Made by a program: the position numbers and the translations under genes
Part shown: one piece after another, positions 15,143 to 16,224 of the stretch
How the letters are laid out: each line of letters starts with the position of its first letter
Numbering within the stretch: position 1 is the first letter of the stretch
Notes under the pieces: generated by a model
The model's input: only the letters and a program-made list of their open reading frames with translations
The model's database searches: none
What the model was told of the DNA's origin: nothing
Assembly: GCA_035938215.1 (NCBI GenBank)
Contig: DASZHC010000018.1
Coordinates: forward strand, 1-16,224
Length of the DNA: 16,224 nt
Reading direction: 5' to 3'
Source of the DNA: DASZHC01 sp035938215
GTDB lineage: Bacteria; Verrucomicrobiota; Verrucomicrobiia; Chthoniobacterales; JAFAMB01

Positions 15143-15561
15143 TTGTACACAATGCTGGCACTCGTGGGCGAGATATCCGCCGTTGAAAAGCCTTATATTT
15201 CCGCCAAAGACAAAAAGGCAGGCAATAAAGCTGAGTCCCTGCTCAGTAAGCCTCCGGACGTCAGGTTCAAAACGCAGGTCAACGTCCTGATTGGCAACGC
15301 CACGACGAGCGCAAAATTGACTATCCACCACGCGACGATCGTTGGTGGGAACTCGCCAGGAGCCGCAAAATACTGAGCGCAGATTCGCGCCTGGGCGCTT
15401 TGAATCCTCTCCTCGACCAAATGTGCCGGAAGGAGGTTTCCGGAAGGCAAAAGGACGATCTATGGCTCGGCTACGGCTACTCTCAGGGTCCGTTCGAGAT
15501 GATGCTGACCCTCACGCCTCACCCGGGCGGCTACACATGGCACTACTATGTGATATGCTGA
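15143..15561 (+). pseudogene. Frameshifted remnant of a small secreted protein
   Basis: Two overlapping frames look coding and join into one protein. The first (from 15143, ATG 15152) reads like the end of a signal peptide, MLALVGEISA, followed by VEKPYISAKDKK and RFKTQVNVLIGNATTSAKLT. The second, one base back in phase, reads WWELARSRKILSADSRLG from 15343, then LWLGYGYSQGPFEMMLTLTP and a WHYYV ending, and stops at 15559-15561. The switch near 15330-15343 implies loss of one base (or gain of two). The signal peptide's start is also missing. The second frame has no obvious start of its own. Codon use in both halves is consistent with coding. No slippery heptamer is visible at the junction, so decay or a sequencing error is more likely than programmed frameshifting. 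The family was not recognised. Confidence 0.45.
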
Positions 15562-15980
15562 TTTTTGCAGTTAGGAAGGCGAGCAGCACCCTGAAGACCT
15601 GGGTCGGATGGATGCTCTCAGGGGCGGAGCAAGAGCGCATTTGCTGAACGAATTAAATGCAAAATCCGGGCTCGATTGCGTTGCTGAACGAATTTACTTG
15701 CAAACGACATAATGGACGCAGTCTAGGAGATGCGATCGAGACGGAACCCCTGATATCCCCGTTGCGAGATAGGCCGCGGCTCTTCATTGCCTTAAGCCTT
15801 CGGCTGCCCTTCCTACTCCTTTTACAAAATCCAGCATCGGCAGCCGCGACGGCGTCGGCAAGATGGTTTATTCTGGGCCAAAATGAACGAATAGTTGCAG
15901 CTACTCGGGCGCCGGCGCGAATACGGCGGCACCCAGTTCATCAATCGCGCTCCCGGGGCATTCTGGAGCATTGAATTTTT
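15562..15980. other. Region without a supportable gene
   Basis: I see no convincing gene here. A plus-strand frame (15657-15974) contains a hydrophobic, signal-like stretch (LFIALSLRLPFLLLLQNPAS) but no recognisable domain after it. The end of another frame reads EYGGTQFINRAPGAFWSIEF (from about 15919), which looks protein-like but has no start. Both could be remains of a decayed gene. A short direct repeat is described separately. Confidence 0.3.
15641..15694. repeat. 14-nt direct repeat with 40-nt period
   Basis: TTGCTGAACGAATT occurs exactly at 15641-15654 and again at 15681-15694, each followed after a few bases by TGCAAA. It lies in the gene-poor region and may be a small local duplication. 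Confidence 0.5.
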
Positions 15981-16224
15981 TCACATCATTACCGTCTCCA
16001 AAATCCCTGGGCCATCATTCCTCGGACTGTGTTCGCCCGCGGTCTGATTGGCAAGCGCCTGCGTCCTTTGATCAATGAAGTCCAAAACCGAGGAGATCGG
16101 GACGACGATGGCGATCCCTTTATTCTCCTTCGCCGTATAGTGCCCATGGACCATACCTATAAGGTAAAACGATTGCTCCGAAACTGGACTAAGCATGTCG
16201 GGAAACGAAGGACGCAATATGCCG
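15981..16224 (-). CDS. C-terminal part of a probable trypsin-like protein, cut by window edge
   Basis: The frame is open through the right edge, so only about 80 C-terminal residues are visible. The stretch SFYLIGMVHGHYTAKENKGI followed by AIVVPISSVLDFIDQ resembles the last strand and helix of trypsin-fold bacterial proteases, where a late strand (often LIGVVSG) precedes N-x-G-x-x-x-V-P-I and a final helix. The catalytic triad would lie outside the window, so neither activity nor family can be confirmed. A TTG at 16217 exists in frame, but starting there would leave a fragment, so the gene most likely begins beyond the window. It is convergent with the decayed plus-strand region. Confidence 0.5.
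   Translation of the reverse strand, partial: GILRPSFPDMLSPVSEQSFYLIGMVHGHYTAKENKGIAIVVPISSVLDFIDQRTQALANQTAGEHSPRNDGPGILETVMM

Noticed and set aside
15657..15974. 105-codon plus-strand frame with a hydrophobic stretch
   Set aside because: The hydrophobic stretch is preceded by about 40 unrelated residues and followed by an arginine-rich, domain-less tail; no family pattern is seen.
1..16224. CRISPR arrays, tRNA or rRNA genes, phage genes, toxin-antitoxin pairs
   Set aside because: No regularly spaced direct repeats, cloverleaf, rRNA core sequence, phage structural or integrase motif, or small gene pair of that kind was found on either strand. MazG here is the pyrophosphohydrolase, with no mazEF alongside.

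Overview
The window looks like chromosome of a moderately GC-rich, soil-type bacterium, most plausibly Verrucomicrobia (Chthoniobacterales or 'Udaeobacter'-like). This is an inference from family signatures: a DUF2934 protein, a catalytically empty rhomboid with a DUF6576-like tail, a TerB/FHA-like/ABCG fusion, starts without clear Shine-Dalgarno sites, and many GC-rich interspersed palindromic repeats. No rRNA or tRNA gene and no CRISPR array is visible.

From about 500 to 9700 almost every gene is on the minus strand. In transcription order these are a pseudo-rhomboid membrane protein, mazG, a ClpX-like AAA+ unfoldase, recR, mnmA, recF, then trpF and leuB. clpX-like-recR-mnmA-recF are close enough (gaps 57, 129 and 23 nt) to be one operon, bringing two proteins of the RecFOR repair pathway together with a protein-remodelling ATPase and a tRNA-thiolation enzyme. 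trpF-leuB (gap 16 nt) form an amino-acid biosynthesis pair. A small lysine-rich DUF2934 gene lies on the plus strand between recF and trpF, divergent from trpF and convergent with recF.

From 9974 rightward the genes are on the plus strand: a 1209-residue TerB/FHA-like/ABCG membrane protein and a secreted, C-terminally anchored protein of unknown function. After 15064 the sequence looks decayed: a small secreted-protein gene appears split by a frameshift, followed by about 420 nt with no supportable gene. The right edge carries the C-terminus of a probable trypsin-like protein on the minus strand.

The most striking non-coding structure is a family of MITE-like elements. A complete 215-bp copy (9749-9963) with 31-bp terminal inverted repeats and a large internal palindrome separates the divergent pseudo-rhomboid and ABC genes. 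A longer composite copy with two palindromes fills 1-367 and runs off the left edge. A 46-nt piece of the same family lies 13 nt upstream of the start chosen for the secreted protein. Other hairpins include a REP-like pair plus a terminator behind mazG, one across the clpX-like stop codon, and one between the convergent DUF2934 and recF genes.
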